In this document: positions 16,478-24,554 of the stretch, in pieces
Position numbering within the stretch: the stretch's first letter is position 1
Layout of the letters: every line of letters begins with the position of its first letter
Source: Parabacteroides goldsteinii
GTDB taxonomy: Bacteria; Bacteroidota; Bacteroidia; Bacteroidales; Tannerellaceae
DNA: 64,000 bases
Assembly: GCF_015550595.1 (NCBI RefSeq)
Contig: NZ_JADNBB010000007.1
Location: 1-64,000, forward strand
Direction of reading: 5' to 3'
Position numbers and translations under genes: made by a program
Notes under the pieces: generated by a model
Database searches by the model: none
The model's input: the letters and a program-made list of their open reading frames with translations, nothing else
Told to the model about the DNA's origin: nothing

Positions 16478-17767
16478 ATGGAAACGAATAATAAAGAGAT
16501 AAAACGTCGCAGCACGTTCTCCCTGCTGTTCTACATCAACCGCACGAAAGTCCGCAAGGACGGAACATGTAAATTGTTATGCAAGGTAAGCATCGACGCC
16601 AAGTCGGCCCCGATCAATATCAACGCGTTTGTCGATCCATCGCTCTGGAATCCGGAAACCAAAAGGGCGAACGGACGAAGCGAGAACGCCCGAACGGTAA
16701 ACCTGGCAATAGAGAAACTGACCGAAAAAATCACCGGACATTACCGTCATATTCGTAAAAGCCTCGGTTTCGTGACGGCCGAGCTGGTCAAAAACGCCGT
16801 GGAAGGAATCGGGCAGAAACCGTTCACCCTCCTTGCCTTGTTCCGCGAGCATAACGAGGAGTTCCGCAAGCGTGTCGGCGTGGATCGCAAGGAAGAAACT
16901 TATGAAAGTTACGAGAACTCCTATAATATTTTAGCCTCCTTCGTGAAAAAAAGGAAGGAAAAGGAGGATGTAGCGTTGCGGAGCCTTGACCGGGAGTTCT
17001 ACGATGATTTTGAAATATTCCTGCGTACAGATCGTGAAATGAAACCCAAGACAGTACACGAGCATCTTTACCGGTTGAAGAAAATGACCAAGCGGGCTGT
17101 CAGTCAGGGTACACTCCGGCGCGACCCTTACGGGAAGCTGCACCCGGAACTGCCCCGGCGCAAGAGCCGCCATTTGAAACTCGAAGACCTCAAAAAACTG
17201 ATGGAAACTCCCGTCGGTAAACCCAACCTCCAGCGGGTGCGGGACTGGTTTCTCTTCGCTACCTTCACGGGGTTGTCCTACGCCGACCTGAAACGCTTGT
17301 CCGAAAAAGACATCACGCAGTCGGACGACGGAACGTACTGGATACACATCCGGCGCCAGAAGACCGAAACGCCCTCGGCCATCCGCCTGCTGAACGTGCC
17401 GTTGCAGATCATCGAGAAATACCGCCACGAGCGTAAAAGCGACAGGATTTTCAACCTCTATTGCCGGGGGTATCTCATCAAGCTCACCAGAGAACTGGGA
17501 CGGACATACGGCTTCGACATGACCTTTCACAAGGCGAGGCACAATTTCGGGACACATATCACGCTCTCGCTGGGTGTGCCTATCGAAACTGTCAGCCGCA
17601 TGATGGGACACAAGAGCATTTCCACCACGCAGATTTACGCCAAAGTGACCGACCGCAAGGTGGACGAGGACATGAAACGGCTGAAAGAACAGACCAAAGG
17701 CCGGAAAATAAATCTCTACGAGGAGGACGAACCGGAAACGGCAGATATTATAACGGTAAACGGTTGA
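16478..17767 (+). CDS. Tyrosine recombinase, second tandem ICE integrase
   Basis: A 429-residue integrase with the same three-part layout as its neighbour: RRSTFSLLFYINRTK arm domain, SAM-like core-binding domain, and a catalytic domain with FHKARHNFGTHIT and GHKSISTTQIYAKV. The first catalytic Arg position reads TGLSYADL, a serine as in IntDOT. I chose the ATG at 16478; the frame is open to a TTG at 16454 but METNNKEIKRR is the natural start. The spacing and similarity to the first gene point to duplication or to a two-recombinase element. Confidence 0.85.
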   Translation: METNNKEIKRRSTFSLLFYINRTKVRKDGTCKLLCKVSIDAKSAPININAFVDPSLWNPETKRANGRSENARTVNLAIEKLTEKITGHYRHIRKSLGFVTAELVKNAVEGIGQKPFTLLALFREHNEEFRKRVGVDRKEETYESYENSYNILASFVKKRKEKEDVALRSLDREFYDDFEIFLRTDREMKPKTVHEHLYRLKKMTKRAVSQGTLRRDPYGKLHPELPRRKSRHLKLEDLKKLMETPVGKPNLQRVRDWFLFATFTGLSYADLKRLSEKDITQSDDGTYWIHIRRQKTETPSAIRLLNVPLQIIEKYRHERKSDRIFNLYCRGYLIKLTRELGRTYGFDMTFHKARHNFGTHITLSLGVPIETVSRMMGHKSISTTQIYAKVTDRKVDEDMKRLKEQTKGRKINLYEEDEPETADIITVNG

Positions 17768-17795
17768 ACAGTATAACAAAAATTGATAAATTTGT

Positions 17796-18161
17796 ATGAC
17801 TATGACGACAAGAGAACCTATCAGCATTGAAAACGGGCGGGTGGAAATCCACACGCCGGAGAACCGTGTATGGCTCACGCGCCACCAGATTGCCGACCTG
17901 TTCGGAGTCTTCGTTCCTGCCGTGGGGAGCAACATCCGCTCCATACTCAAAAGCGGCATACTCTGTGAGGAGAGGGTTTACCGCCGGGAGCGCAACCGTG
18001 ACGGCGGTATTGTCGAGCTGTATTCGCTCGAAATGATCGCCGCGCTGGCTTTCCGCTTAAAATCCGGGAATGCCGAAGCCTTCCGACGGTGGCTTGTCCG
18101 AAGGGCCACGACGACCGCTGTCGTCTGGCAGCTCCCCGGCATGAACACGATATTGAACTGA
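17796..18161 (+). CDS. RhuM/KilA-N-like small DNA-binding protein
   Basis: A 121-residue protein. VWLTRHQIADLFGVFVPAVGSNIRSIL is a helix-turn-helix, followed by a beta hairpin (YRRERNRDGGIVELYSLEMIAALAFRL) as in the N-terminus of RhuM/virulence-like proteins, which are usually much longer. It is therefore a short version, possibly a regulator of the integrase module. It ends at a strong bidirectional terminator. Function not known. Confidence 0.55.
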   Translation: MTMTTREPISIENGRVEIHTPENRVWLTRHQIADLFGVFVPAVGSNIRSILKSGILCEERVYRRERNRDGGIVELYSLEMIAALAFRLKSGNAEAFRRWLVRRATTTAVVWQLPGMNTILN

Positions 18162-18162
18162 A

Positions 18163-18198
18163 AAAGAAGAACGGCCAACGTTTTGGCCGTTCTTCTTT
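18163..18198. terminator. Strong bidirectional terminator
   Basis: AAAGAAGAACGGCCAA and its reverse complement form a 16-bp stem with a 4-base loop, with A- and T-rich flanks. It sits between convergent genes and serves both strands. Confidence 0.85.
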
Positions 18199-18509
18199 TA
18201 TACCCATTCCTGTCCCCCGATACATTTCTTCCGGGAATCTTCCAGGAATTTCTGTATCTCGGATTCCATGTATAGTACCTTGCCCTGAATCAAATAATAG
18301 GGAATGATCCGCGCCGTGCGGTATTCCTGCAATGTACGCCTGCTGATTTTCAGCAGCCGGGACAATTCCTCGTCGGTGACGAACCGCTCTCCCTTGAGTG
18401 TCCGGCCTCCGGAGGATTCCAGTTTATCCAGTGCCTTGCCGGCCTTTTCCAAACGCCGGAAGAGATCCGCCACACGCGGATCGTGCTTGTCGATGAAATA
18501 ATGGCTCAT
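18198..18509 (-). CDS. Small helix-turn-helix (excisionase-like) protein
   Basis: A 103-residue protein of the DUF3853/helix_turn_helix_17 type common in Bacteroidales conjugative elements. ERFVTDEELSRLLKISRRTLQEYRTARIIPYYLIQGKVLY is the DNA-binding head. Position and size match the Xis2d-like proteins needed for excision of CTnDOT-type elements. Its start overlaps the stop of the upstream gene of the same type by four bases, so the two are co-translated. Confidence 0.7.
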   Translation of the reverse strand: MSHYFIDKHDPRVADLFRRLEKAGKALDKLESSGGRTLKGERFVTDEELSRLLKISRRTLQEYRTARIIPYYLIQGKVLYMESEIQKFLEDSRKKCIGGQEWV

Positions 18510-18811
18510 AACGCGGCGGTATTAGGATAGTGCGACGATTGCAGCAGTTTCCCGACATCTTCCGGTTTGTAGAAGATTTTGTGACGGATGCGGCTGAAAG
18601 GCAGCAACCCTTTCTCCCGGTAGGTTTGCAGGGTACGTTTCGATATACCCAGCACGTCACAGACATCCTGGTTGTCCAGCCATTTTTTCAAACTCACGTC
18701 CTCCTGCCTGCGGCATAACGCCTCGGCTTTTCTTTCAATGGCTTCCACGTGCCCTGCCAGCGCGTCGAAAGCCTTCACGTCCATACTTATTATTTCCATG
18801 TTCTGTTTCAT
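18506..18811 (-). CDS. Small helix-turn-helix (Xis2c-like) protein
   Basis: About 101 residues. A coiled head (AGHVEAIERKAEALCRRQED) is followed by the HTH DNQDVCDVLGISKRTLQTYR and a beta wing (GLLPFSRIRHKIFYKPEDV). The frame is open to 19009, but the upstream part lacks any family resemblance; starts at 18811 (MKQN) or 18799 (MEII) are the reasonable ones. With the next gene it forms the pair expected to control excision. Confidence 0.7.
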   Translation of the reverse strand: MKQNMEIISMDVKAFDALAGHVEAIERKAEALCRRQEDVSLKKWLDNQDVCDVLGISKRTLQTYREKGLLPFSRIRHKIFYKPEDVGKLLQSSHYPNTAAL

Positions 18812-19342
18812 TTTTTGTTTCCCGGATGCCCAAAAGTACACAAATGGACAGTATCTTGTTATCAGCCAGTGGCATATGGACGTATCCGTCTTAAAAGTGG
18901 CAGCGAGTGGCGCCACGTCCGGCGGAAACGATCCTCCGCCGATACGGGATCGGCACGCTCCGATACGCCAATCGCCCGTGAAAGGAAATGTTCGCGGGCG
19001 ATTTATCATTCCATGCAGGGTGAGCCGTGAACCGACTTTCGCGAGCGTTCACGGCATATCGTTTTCTCCCCGTTTCTCTCCCATAACCTTTTCCTCTCTT
19101 TTTTTTCATGCCGCGGAGCGCGGTATGGAAATCTGTTGTCAGTAGCAAAGGTAGTTACGGGGCTCACGCTGCTGCAAGATCGGGCCGCGGGGCGGTTTGC
19201 CGCAAAATCTTCCTCTTTCCCTGCGGGCGAGCGTATTTTCCGACAAAATCTTGCAGCAGCTATCCCCGACACCTTTTGATGCTACCGAAACAGATTCCAT
19301 CCATACCGGCTCCGCTACGGCATAAAAAAAAAGTCAAAGGTT
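18812..19342. other. Gene-free stretch with a 13-bp inverted repeat
   Basis: No convincing gene. GCTGCTGCAAGAT (19168-19180) and its exact reverse complement (19248-19260) frame an interior that repeats CAAAATCTT. It may be a regulator site or a remnant of transfer/excision DNA sites. Confidence 0.5.
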
Positions 19343-19594
19343 ATGAGAAACGAAGAGAAAAATAAATGGAAACAGAAATCCTCCAACCTTCCACTTGGCA
19401 TAAAGGCAAAGGTCGGGTTGGCGGTAAAGGTCGGGGCGGTGGCTTTGGGCTTCCACGTGTGGGGTATCGACTTTATTTGGGTCGTTTTGGGCTTCACGTT
19501 CTGTTATGACATCCTGCGGGGCATTTTCTCCTGCCTTGTTTCTCTCGTGGCTCTAATCGGCTTTTTCTATTTCCTATTCACTCACATCTTCTAA
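19343..19594 (+). CDS. Small membrane protein
   Basis: An 83-residue protein with a basic N-terminus (MRNEEKNKWKQKS) and two or three hydrophobic segments (about 25-45, 45-60 and 62-82). It has no recognised family. It opens the accessory operon that runs to 23750 and is 12 bases upstream of the next gene. Function unknown. Confidence 0.6.
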   Translation: MRNEEKNKWKQKSSNLPLGIKAKVGLAVKVGAVALGFHVWGIDFIWVVLGFTFCYDILRGIFSCLVSLVALIGFFYFLFTHIF

Positions 19595-19606
19595 ATTTTT
19601 ACAGGT

Positions 19607-20599
19607 ATGACAAAGTACATTTCATTATTCGGAGCGACTACCACGGACACGCAGGTGCAGGTAGTCAAGGAAAACCAGGTTATCATCGGTATCGGTGCGG
19701 GTGCGAGCAGAAAGCGTTACGTCGTTTACAAGGTGGAACACACCGCCCGTGGCTACGTGTACCACATGGTCGATACCGAAACAAAGGAAATCAGCCAAAC
19801 GGACATTCTGCGACCCCTCTCGCAAACATTCGGTATCGGCAGGTACTACGACGACGTGAACCCCGAGTTCATGGACGCTTTCGAGGTGGCTTTGCTCGTG
19901 AGGCAGGCGGAAGAGCAAGCCACGGCGCAGGCCATCGCCGCCGCCAAAGAGAAAGCCGAGCATGACCGCATAGCGGAAATAGGAGCGCAGAGGTTACGCC
20001 GCATCATGCCCGAAGGGGTGCAGGGCGTAATCATCGCCGAACTCAACGAAACGGAATACACTGACCCCTCTTACGAGTGTTCGACCACCCGAAGCGTGCG
20101 TACCGTCATTCTCGGCTTTTCGGCCACCTCCCGCAACGGCTTCGGGGAGTTGAGAAAGGCGGCGGCCAATTTCCCGCAAACGGCGCACCTCTCCGAATAC
20201 GACCCCAAGAACGAACACCGCTATCCCGTTTTCACGCTCGGCAAAAGTCCGAAATACGGGTGGAGTGTCTGCAAACTGACCCACTACACCCGTGAAGGGT
20301 ACATCGACAGGCTGGCATATATCGCAGGAAACGAGGAGAATATATGTCTGCCCGAGCCGAAAGACGAAAAACGGGCGGAACGCACTGAAACGAGCGTGCA
20401 AGGCGGGTTTATCATCGTGGACTATTCCGAGAAGGCGATAGCCGTATTCGGGGACACCAAGCCCGTCAAGGACGCCCTTCACGCATTCGGGGGACGCTTC
20501 AACGCACGGCTGACGCATGACGGGCAGAAGAAAGCGGGATGGATTTTCCAAAAGACCAAAGAGGACGAGGTGCGACGGCTTCTCGGAAAGGACGAATAA
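19607..20599 (+). CDS. Hypothetical protein of the ICE accessory operon
   Basis: A 330-residue soluble protein, not recognised with certainty. The first 95 residues form a compact beta-rich region (KRYVVYKVEHTARGYVYHMVD). An Ala/Glu-rich helix follows (105-135), then a mixed domain ending in KDALHAFGGRFNARLTHDGQKKAGWIF. That last segment recalls a fold common in Bacteroidales mobile-element proteins, in which a trailing peptide senses or mimics ligand. It stands between a small membrane protein and PcfK-like genes. Confidence 0.6.
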   Translation: MTKYISLFGATTTDTQVQVVKENQVIIGIGAGASRKRYVVYKVEHTARGYVYHMVDTETKEISQTDILRPLSQTFGIGRYYDDVNPEFMDAFEVALLVRQAEEQATAQAIAAAKEKAEHDRIAEIGAQRLRRIMPEGVQGVIIAELNETEYTDPSYECSTTRSVRTVILGFSATSRNGFGELRKAAANFPQTAHLSEYDPKNEHRYPVFTLGKSPKYGWSVCKLTHYTREGYIDRLAYIAGNEENICLPEPKDEKRAERTETSVQGGFIIVDYSEKAIAVFGDTKPVKDALHAFGGRFNARLTHDGQKKAGWIFQKTKEDEVRRLLGKDE

Positions 20600-20610
20600 A
20601 TGTTGAACAC

Positions 20611-20628
20611 GGGGCGGCTCGCCGCCCC
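20611..20628 (+). repeat. Intergenic GC hairpin, copy 1
   Basis: GGGGCGGCTCGCCGCCCC, a near-perfect palindrome 17 bases before the PcfK-like ATG. It is the first of four such hairpins at gene boundaries of this operon. Confidence 0.7.
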
Positions 20629-20644
20629 ACAATACCAAAAAATC

Positions 20645-21055
20645 ATGGCACAAGGAACAGATTATTTCAAACTGACGATACAGAACTATCTCGACGCACG
20701 GGCACGGGAGGACGAACTTTTCGCACCCCGATACGCCAACCCGAAAAAGAACATTGACGATTGCTGCACTTTCATCATCAACCAAGTACGGCAGAGCGGT
20801 TGCAACGGGTTTGCCGACGAGGAAATATACTCTATGGCACTCCACTATTACGACGAGGAGGACATCGACATCGGCAAACCCGTCAGTTGCAAGGTAGTGG
20901 TCAATCACACCGTTGAACTGACCGAGGAGGAAAAAGCCGAGGCACGGCGGAACGCCATACGGAAGGCCGAGAGCGAAGCCTACGCCAAGTTGGCGAAAGC
21001 CAAGTCCAAACCCAAGAAAATCGAAGATAACAAACTAATGCCCAGTCTATTTTAG
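20645..21055 (+). CDS. PcfK-like protein
   Basis: A 136-residue protein matching the PcfK-like family by its helical N-terminus (YFKLTIQNYLDARAREDELF), the middle NIDDCCTFIINQVRQSGCNGFADEEIYSMALHYYDE and a Lys/Glu-rich tail. The family occurs in conjugative elements directly before PcfJ, as here with a 2-base gap. The biochemical role is unknown. I take the ATG after the GC hairpin (20645) rather than an upstream in-frame ATG that would place the hairpin inside the gene. Confidence 0.75.
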   Translation: MAQGTDYFKLTIQNYLDARAREDELFAPRYANPKKNIDDCCTFIINQVRQSGCNGFADEEIYSMALHYYDEEDIDIGKPVSCKVVVNHTVELTEEEKAEARRNAIRKAESEAYAKLAKAKSKPKKIEDNKLMPSLF

Positions 21056-21057
21056 TT

Positions 21058-22341
21058 ATGAAACCGAGAACAAAATTCCAACAGAACGTCGTGGCGGCAA
21101 GCAAACACCTGCCGCCGCTTACCCCCGCACAAATCGAATGGGGGTACAAGAACTGCATCGAGCATATCGGACGCCGCACGCCGAAAGGACTTATCACCTG
21201 CACCGAGTGCGGCCACACGTGGCAGAGCGAAAACGGAGAACTCACGGACAATCTGTTAGGGTGCGAGTGTCCGCATTGCCACACCACGCTGAAAGTGGAA
21301 ACCACCCTGCGCCGCAAGTTCAACGATTACGAGTATTTGTGCATCGTAACCCGCTGCAAGGGTTTTCAAGTCCTGCGCTTCGTCTATATCGAGTGTTGGG
21401 CGAAAGTGGGACAGACGCCCGTTTACACCCATATCGAAGCCGTACAGCGGTGGATTGCCCCCGACGGACGCTCCGCAACCTTCGCACGGCTGCGCCCGAT
21501 GGGCTTCTTCGTTCACGGGTGGAGTTGGTCGAGCGCATTGGAACTGCGGGCGGAGAACGACGGGAAATACAACATCACGCCCACACGCATCTATCCCCGG
21601 CAACGGCTTATCCCCGAACTGCGCCGAAGCGGCTACGGCAAACAACTCCCCGATGTAACCCCTTTCGACCTTATCCACCTGCTGCTCTCGGAGAACAAGG
21701 CCGAAACGCTGCTTAAAGCGGGACAAACGGCACTCGTGCGATTTTTCGCCCGTTCCTCCCGCAATATCGCAGACTATTTGCCGGCCATCCGTATCGCCAT
21801 CCGTAACGGGTACGCTATCGGGAAACCGACGGAATGGTGCGACTACATCGACCTGCTGCGATTTTTCGGGAAAGACCTGCATAACGCCCATTTCGTGTGT
21901 CCCGCAGACCTGCCCGCAGCGCATGACCTCTACATGGCTAAAAAACGGCGGCACATGCAAATGGAACGGCGGCAGGAGGAACGGCGCAAGGCGTTGGAAC
22001 AGGAAGCCTCGTTTGTCAAAGCCAAAGGGCGGTTTTTCGGAGTGGAGTTTTCCGACGGGGAAATCTGCATCAGGGTATTGGACAGCGTTGAAGCCATACG
22101 GCAGGAGGGCGAGGCCATGCACCACTGCGTGTTTACCAACGAATACTATCTGAAAGCCGACTCGCTCATACTCTCGGCCACAATCGACGGCAAACGTATC
22201 GAAACGATAGAGGTGTCCCTAAAACGCATGGAGGTCGTGCAGAGCCGTGGCGTGTGTAACAAGAATACCCCATACCACGGGCAAATACTGAAACTGATGA
22301 AGGGGAACATGTCCCTTATACGGAAACGAATGACAGCATAA
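21058..22341 (+). CDS. PcfJ-like protein
   Basis: A 427-residue PcfJ-family protein. An N-terminal zinc-ribbon-like unit (CTECGHTW...CECPHCHT) is followed by a long helical middle and the conserved C-terminal core, GEAMHHCVFTNEYY and IETIEVSLKRMEVVQSRGVCN. Known only from mobile elements, it may be a nuclease or an RNA/DNA-processing factor. The conserved His/Cys residues suggest metal binding. Confidence 0.8.
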   Translation: MKPRTKFQQNVVAASKHLPPLTPAQIEWGYKNCIEHIGRRTPKGLITCTECGHTWQSENGELTDNLLGCECPHCHTTLKVETTLRRKFNDYEYLCIVTRCKGFQVLRFVYIECWAKVGQTPVYTHIEAVQRWIAPDGRSATFARLRPMGFFVHGWSWSSALELRAENDGKYNITPTRIYPRQRLIPELRRSGYGKQLPDVTPFDLIHLLLSENKAETLLKAGQTALVRFFARSSRNIADYLPAIRIAIRNGYAIGKPTEWCDYIDLLRFFGKDLHNAHFVCPADLPAAHDLYMAKKRRHMQMERRQEERRKALEQEASFVKAKGRFFGVEFSDGEICIRVLDSVEAIRQEGEAMHHCVFTNEYYLKADSLILSATIDGKRIETIEVSLKRMEVVQSRGVCNKNTPYHGQILKLMKGNMSLIRKRMTA

Positions 22342-22347
22342 AAATCG

Positions 22348-22365
22348 GGGCGGCGAAAGCCGCCC
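22348..22365 (+). repeat. Intergenic GC hairpin, copy 2
   Basis: GGGCGGC-GAAA-GCCGCCC: a 7-bp stem closed by a GNRA tetraloop, 6 bases after the PcfJ stop and 16 bases before the next ATG. Confidence 0.8.
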
Positions 22366-22381
22366 GCAAAAACAAAATAGA

Positions 22382-22708
22382 ATGAACCAAATAGCATATA
22401 AATTCGTGTCGTGGGATGTTCCCGCACTCGAAAGCCTTGCAGGCTCAAAAGCGTACATATTACGCAAACGGCTCAATGACGGGGGAACGCTCACCCGTGA
22501 GGAGAAAGACTGGATTACCCGTGAGGTAAACCATAACACCTATTTCAAGGACTCCATTCCGCTTTTAGGGTATCGTTTCAACTTTGTCGATGTACTGAAA
22601 ACATTCGTGGTAAAGCAGTACGGGCATTACACGGAATACAAGGGCGTGGACAAGACGAGCATACGCTCCATGTTGTACGGCAGAGTGGAAAGGATTGTCG
22701 AATTATAA
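22382..22708 (+). CDS. Hypothetical protein (108 aa)
   Basis: Not recognised as a named family. The sequence (RLNDGGTLTREEKDWITREVN) is helical and soluble, and proteins of this look recur in Bacteroidales elements. It begins 16 bases after hairpin copy 2 and ends just before copy 3, so it is one cell of the repeating hairpin-gene unit. Confidence 0.65.
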   Translation: MNQIAYKFVSWDVPALESLAGSKAYILRKRLNDGGTLTREEKDWITREVNHNTYFKDSIPLLGYRFNFVDVLKTFVVKQYGHYTEYKGVDKTSIRSMLYGRVERIVEL

Positions 22709-22713
22709 AATCG

Positions 22714-22731
22714 GGGCGGCGAAAGCCGCCC
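22714..22731 (+). repeat. Intergenic GC hairpin, copy 3
   Basis: GGGCGGC-GAAA-GCCGCCC, identical to copy 2, 5 bases after the previous stop and 17 before the next ATG. Confidence 0.8.
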
Positions 22732-22748
22732 TACAAAAAAACATAACA

Positions 22749-23066
22749 ATGAAAATCATCTATAAAAGCTACATGGCACGCCCGCTCAAACCCTTCGGGG
22801 AGTGGGATTGGGAAGTTCGGGAAGCAGTCAAGACCGCCCTTGCGCTCGTCGAGGGGAAAAACGGGTTCAAAACCCATTCCGAGATATGGCGAAGGTGCAA
22901 CCTCGTCATTACCGTGGGACACAACATCTACACCACGAGTATCGAGATACGACCACCCGAGCAGGACGTGATACGCCGTAGGAGCAACTGGCATAACGGC
23001 TACGCCTACTACTGCAACGGCGTGTTCTGGGCGAACATGAGCAGGGTTAGAGTGGAACTTGTCTGA
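22749..23066 (+). CDS. Hypothetical protein (105 aa)
   Basis: A small soluble protein (WDWEVREAVKTALALVEGKN, NWHNGYAYYCNGVFWANMS) without a family I can name. The ATG at 22749, after the hairpin, is preferred to an upstream one inside the previous gene. Function unknown. Confidence 0.6.
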   Translation: MKIIYKSYMARPLKPFGEWDWEVREAVKTALALVEGKNGFKTHSEIWRRCNLVITVGHNIYTTSIEIRPPEQDVIRRRSNWHNGYAYYCNGVFWANMSRVRVELV

Positions 23067-23079
23067 TTAAAAAATTTCG

Positions 23080-23097
23080 GGGCGGCAAAAGCCGCCC
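23080..23097 (+). repeat. Intergenic GC hairpin, copy 4
   Basis: GGGCGGC-AAAA-GCCGCCC: same stem, loop changed to AAAA, 16 bases before the next ATG. Confidence 0.8.
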
Positions 23098-23112
23098 GTA
23101 AAAAGCGAGAAT

Positions 23113-23379
23113 ATGAAAACGAATGAAGTAAACAAGGAAATCTCCTATGAAACGCTGCTCGTAACCTTCGGCGAGGGTATCGGGCGGCTCAACACCATGT
23201 TCGACGACCCGCAGGTGTGGGGCGTTGCCACGCTGAAGCAGTGGATCGACGGGTATGAAACTACGCGCTTCACCGAAATCGACGACCGAACGGCGGTTAT
23301 CACATCCGAATACAACATGGACAGCGTGAAGGAATGGCTGCAAAAGAACACACCGATTATCAACCTGGAAAAACGATAA
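23113..23379 (+). CDS. Hypothetical protein (88 aa)
   Basis: A small acidic protein (VNKEISYETLLVTFGEGIGRL, WGVATLKQWIDGYETTRF), family not recognised. It is placed between hairpin copy 4 and a further short gene that begins 4 bases after its stop. Confidence 0.6.
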   Translation: MKTNEVNKEISYETLLVTFGEGIGRLNTMFDDPQVWGVATLKQWIDGYETTRFTEIDDRTAVITSEYNMDSVKEWLQKNTPIINLEKR

Positions 23380-23383
23380 AATC

Positions 23384-23563
23384 ATGCGCAAGTACAAATT
23401 ATTCATCGGCTACCGGCTGCTGGGAGAGTTTTCCGGTATATGGGAAGCTAAAAATTTCGCCGCTGAAAGCGGCATGAGCGGAATTTTCTCGCTCGTGGGA
23501 GAAAATTACCGGGACAGTTGGTACGAACCCAAAAAACAAGAAAAGAATGGAAACAAAGATTAA
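23384..23563 (+). CDS. Very small hypothetical protein (59 aa)
   Basis: An ATG 4 bases after the preceding stop opens a 59-codon frame beginning MRKYKLFIGYRLLGEFSGIW. It overlaps the next gene by 17 bases. The tight packing and codon use like its neighbours argue that it is real. Function unknown. Confidence 0.5.
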   Translation: MRKYKLFIGYRLLGEFSGIWEAKNFAAESGMSGIFSLVGENYRDSWYEPKKQEKNGNKD

Positions 23564-23750
23564 AGACATCACGGGAGCGGAAATAACCGTTACCGACTTA
23601 AAAGAGGCGGTACGCCAATGCCGGGAGTGCCTCGCAAGTCCCTACCTGATGCCCTCGGGGCATACCGTGGGGGAAAACCATGCCTACATGTTGCGGCAAC
23701 TGCTCGCCCTGCAAAGGCGGAAACGGGAACACGGCGGGCAACGGCCGTGA
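23547..23750 (+). CDS. Small hypothetical protein (67 aa)
   Basis: The last gene of the accessory operon: ITGAEITVTDLKEAVRQCREC and an Arg-rich tail (LLALQRRKREHGGQR). The helical, basic end may bind nucleic acid. It is followed within 15 bases by a strong terminator. Confidence 0.6.
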   Translation: METKIKDITGAEITVTDLKEAVRQCRECLASPYLMPSGHTVGENHAYMLRQLLALQRRKREHGGQRP

Positions 23751-23764
23751 AAATACGACGCGAA

Positions 23765-23798
23765 AAAAATCGGACGATAACAACCGTCCGATTTTTTT
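23765..23798. terminator. Bidirectional terminator
   Basis: AAAAAATCGGACG and its reverse complement around ATAACAAC, with a T-tract on both strands. It stands between convergent genes. Confidence 0.85.
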
Positions 23799-23806
23799 GT
23801 TTCCCG

Positions 23807-24193
23807 TCAATCGACCGCCGTATGGTCGCCCAGCTTCCCGTGCAGTTCACGCCCGATATGTCCGGCAATGCCACGGGGAGAAATTTCAGAGATTGAACCC
23901 CACCCGCCATGCGTGTATATGCACGTCTTGAGCGGTTCGGTACGGGAAAGGTAGAACAGATAGCCGTTGCGGAGCAGGATGCCCACGAACACCGAGCCGA
24001 CCTCGATGTCGGCGATCTCGTCAAAACGTATCTTCCCGTCATTGTATAATACTGCCGTGCCATCCGCATCGGGAATGACGAACAGATCGTCTTCCATGAC
24101 AATCCCGTGCAACTCGATTAGCGACCCCAGGCATTCACTCGCCGATACCCGGTCGTAATCACCCTTTACCTCATTTGTCGATTTCGTTTCCAT
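23807..24193 (-). CDS. Hypothetical protein (128 aa)
   Basis: A soluble beta-rich protein (EDDLFVIPDADGTAVLYNDGKI, GILLRNGYLFYLSRTEPLK) without a family I recognise. It ends at the shared terminator and is transcribed leftwards, probably from the promoter at 24473-24480. A 65-codon frame (24171-24368) overlaps its start and might be a leader gene, but it shows no protein-like features. Confidence 0.5.
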   Translation of the reverse strand: METKSTNEVKGDYDRVSASECLGSLIELHGIVMEDDLFVIPDADGTAVLYNDGKIRFDEIADIEVGSVFVGILLRNGYLFYLSRTEPLKTCIYTHGGWGSISEISPRGIAGHIGRELHGKLGDHTAVD

Positions 24194-24442
24194 ATCGCTT
24201 TTCTTTAGGTTCAGACAAATACCATACGAAAAAGGCGTGAGAATACGTTAAATACCGGCATTGAGGTACAGCCAAGCACCCATCCACTCGATAGATAATT
24301 TCTCCCCACGCCGCTATCGCATACGCTTGACGCATATAGACACGACGATGAAGAAGAGAACTACCCATTATTTTGCGAGCGGATTAAAATTTGGCTGTTT
24401 TCAATGCCCCACCATAATGTGTTCCTTCCGTATGTAAATCGC

Positions 24443-24480
24443 CCGGCGGCACGCCGCCGGAGGATTCGATTGCAAATATA
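24443..24480 (-). promoter_or_regulatory. Predicted leftward promoter with downstream GC hairpin
   Basis: On the minus strand TATATTTG (24473-24480) is a perfect -7 box. Thirteen bases on lies the palindrome CCGGCGGCACGCCGCCGG (24443-24460), which would fold at the 5' end of the transcript. The rest of 24194-24554 shows nothing else. Confidence 0.5.
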
Positions 24481-24554
24481 ACGATTTCATCCGGGTATCG
24501 GCGACAACACGTGCGATTTTTAACAACCTTCCTGCCAAAGAACTACCCGCCGTC

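Noticed and set aside
16931-17959. 342-codon minus-strand frame opposite the second integrase
   Set aside because: It is the antisense of a clear integrase gene in GC-rich DNA, with no protein-like features.
24171-24368. 65-codon minus-strand frame before the 128-residue gene
   Set aside because: It overlaps the start of that gene and shows no protein-like pattern; noted only as a possible leader.
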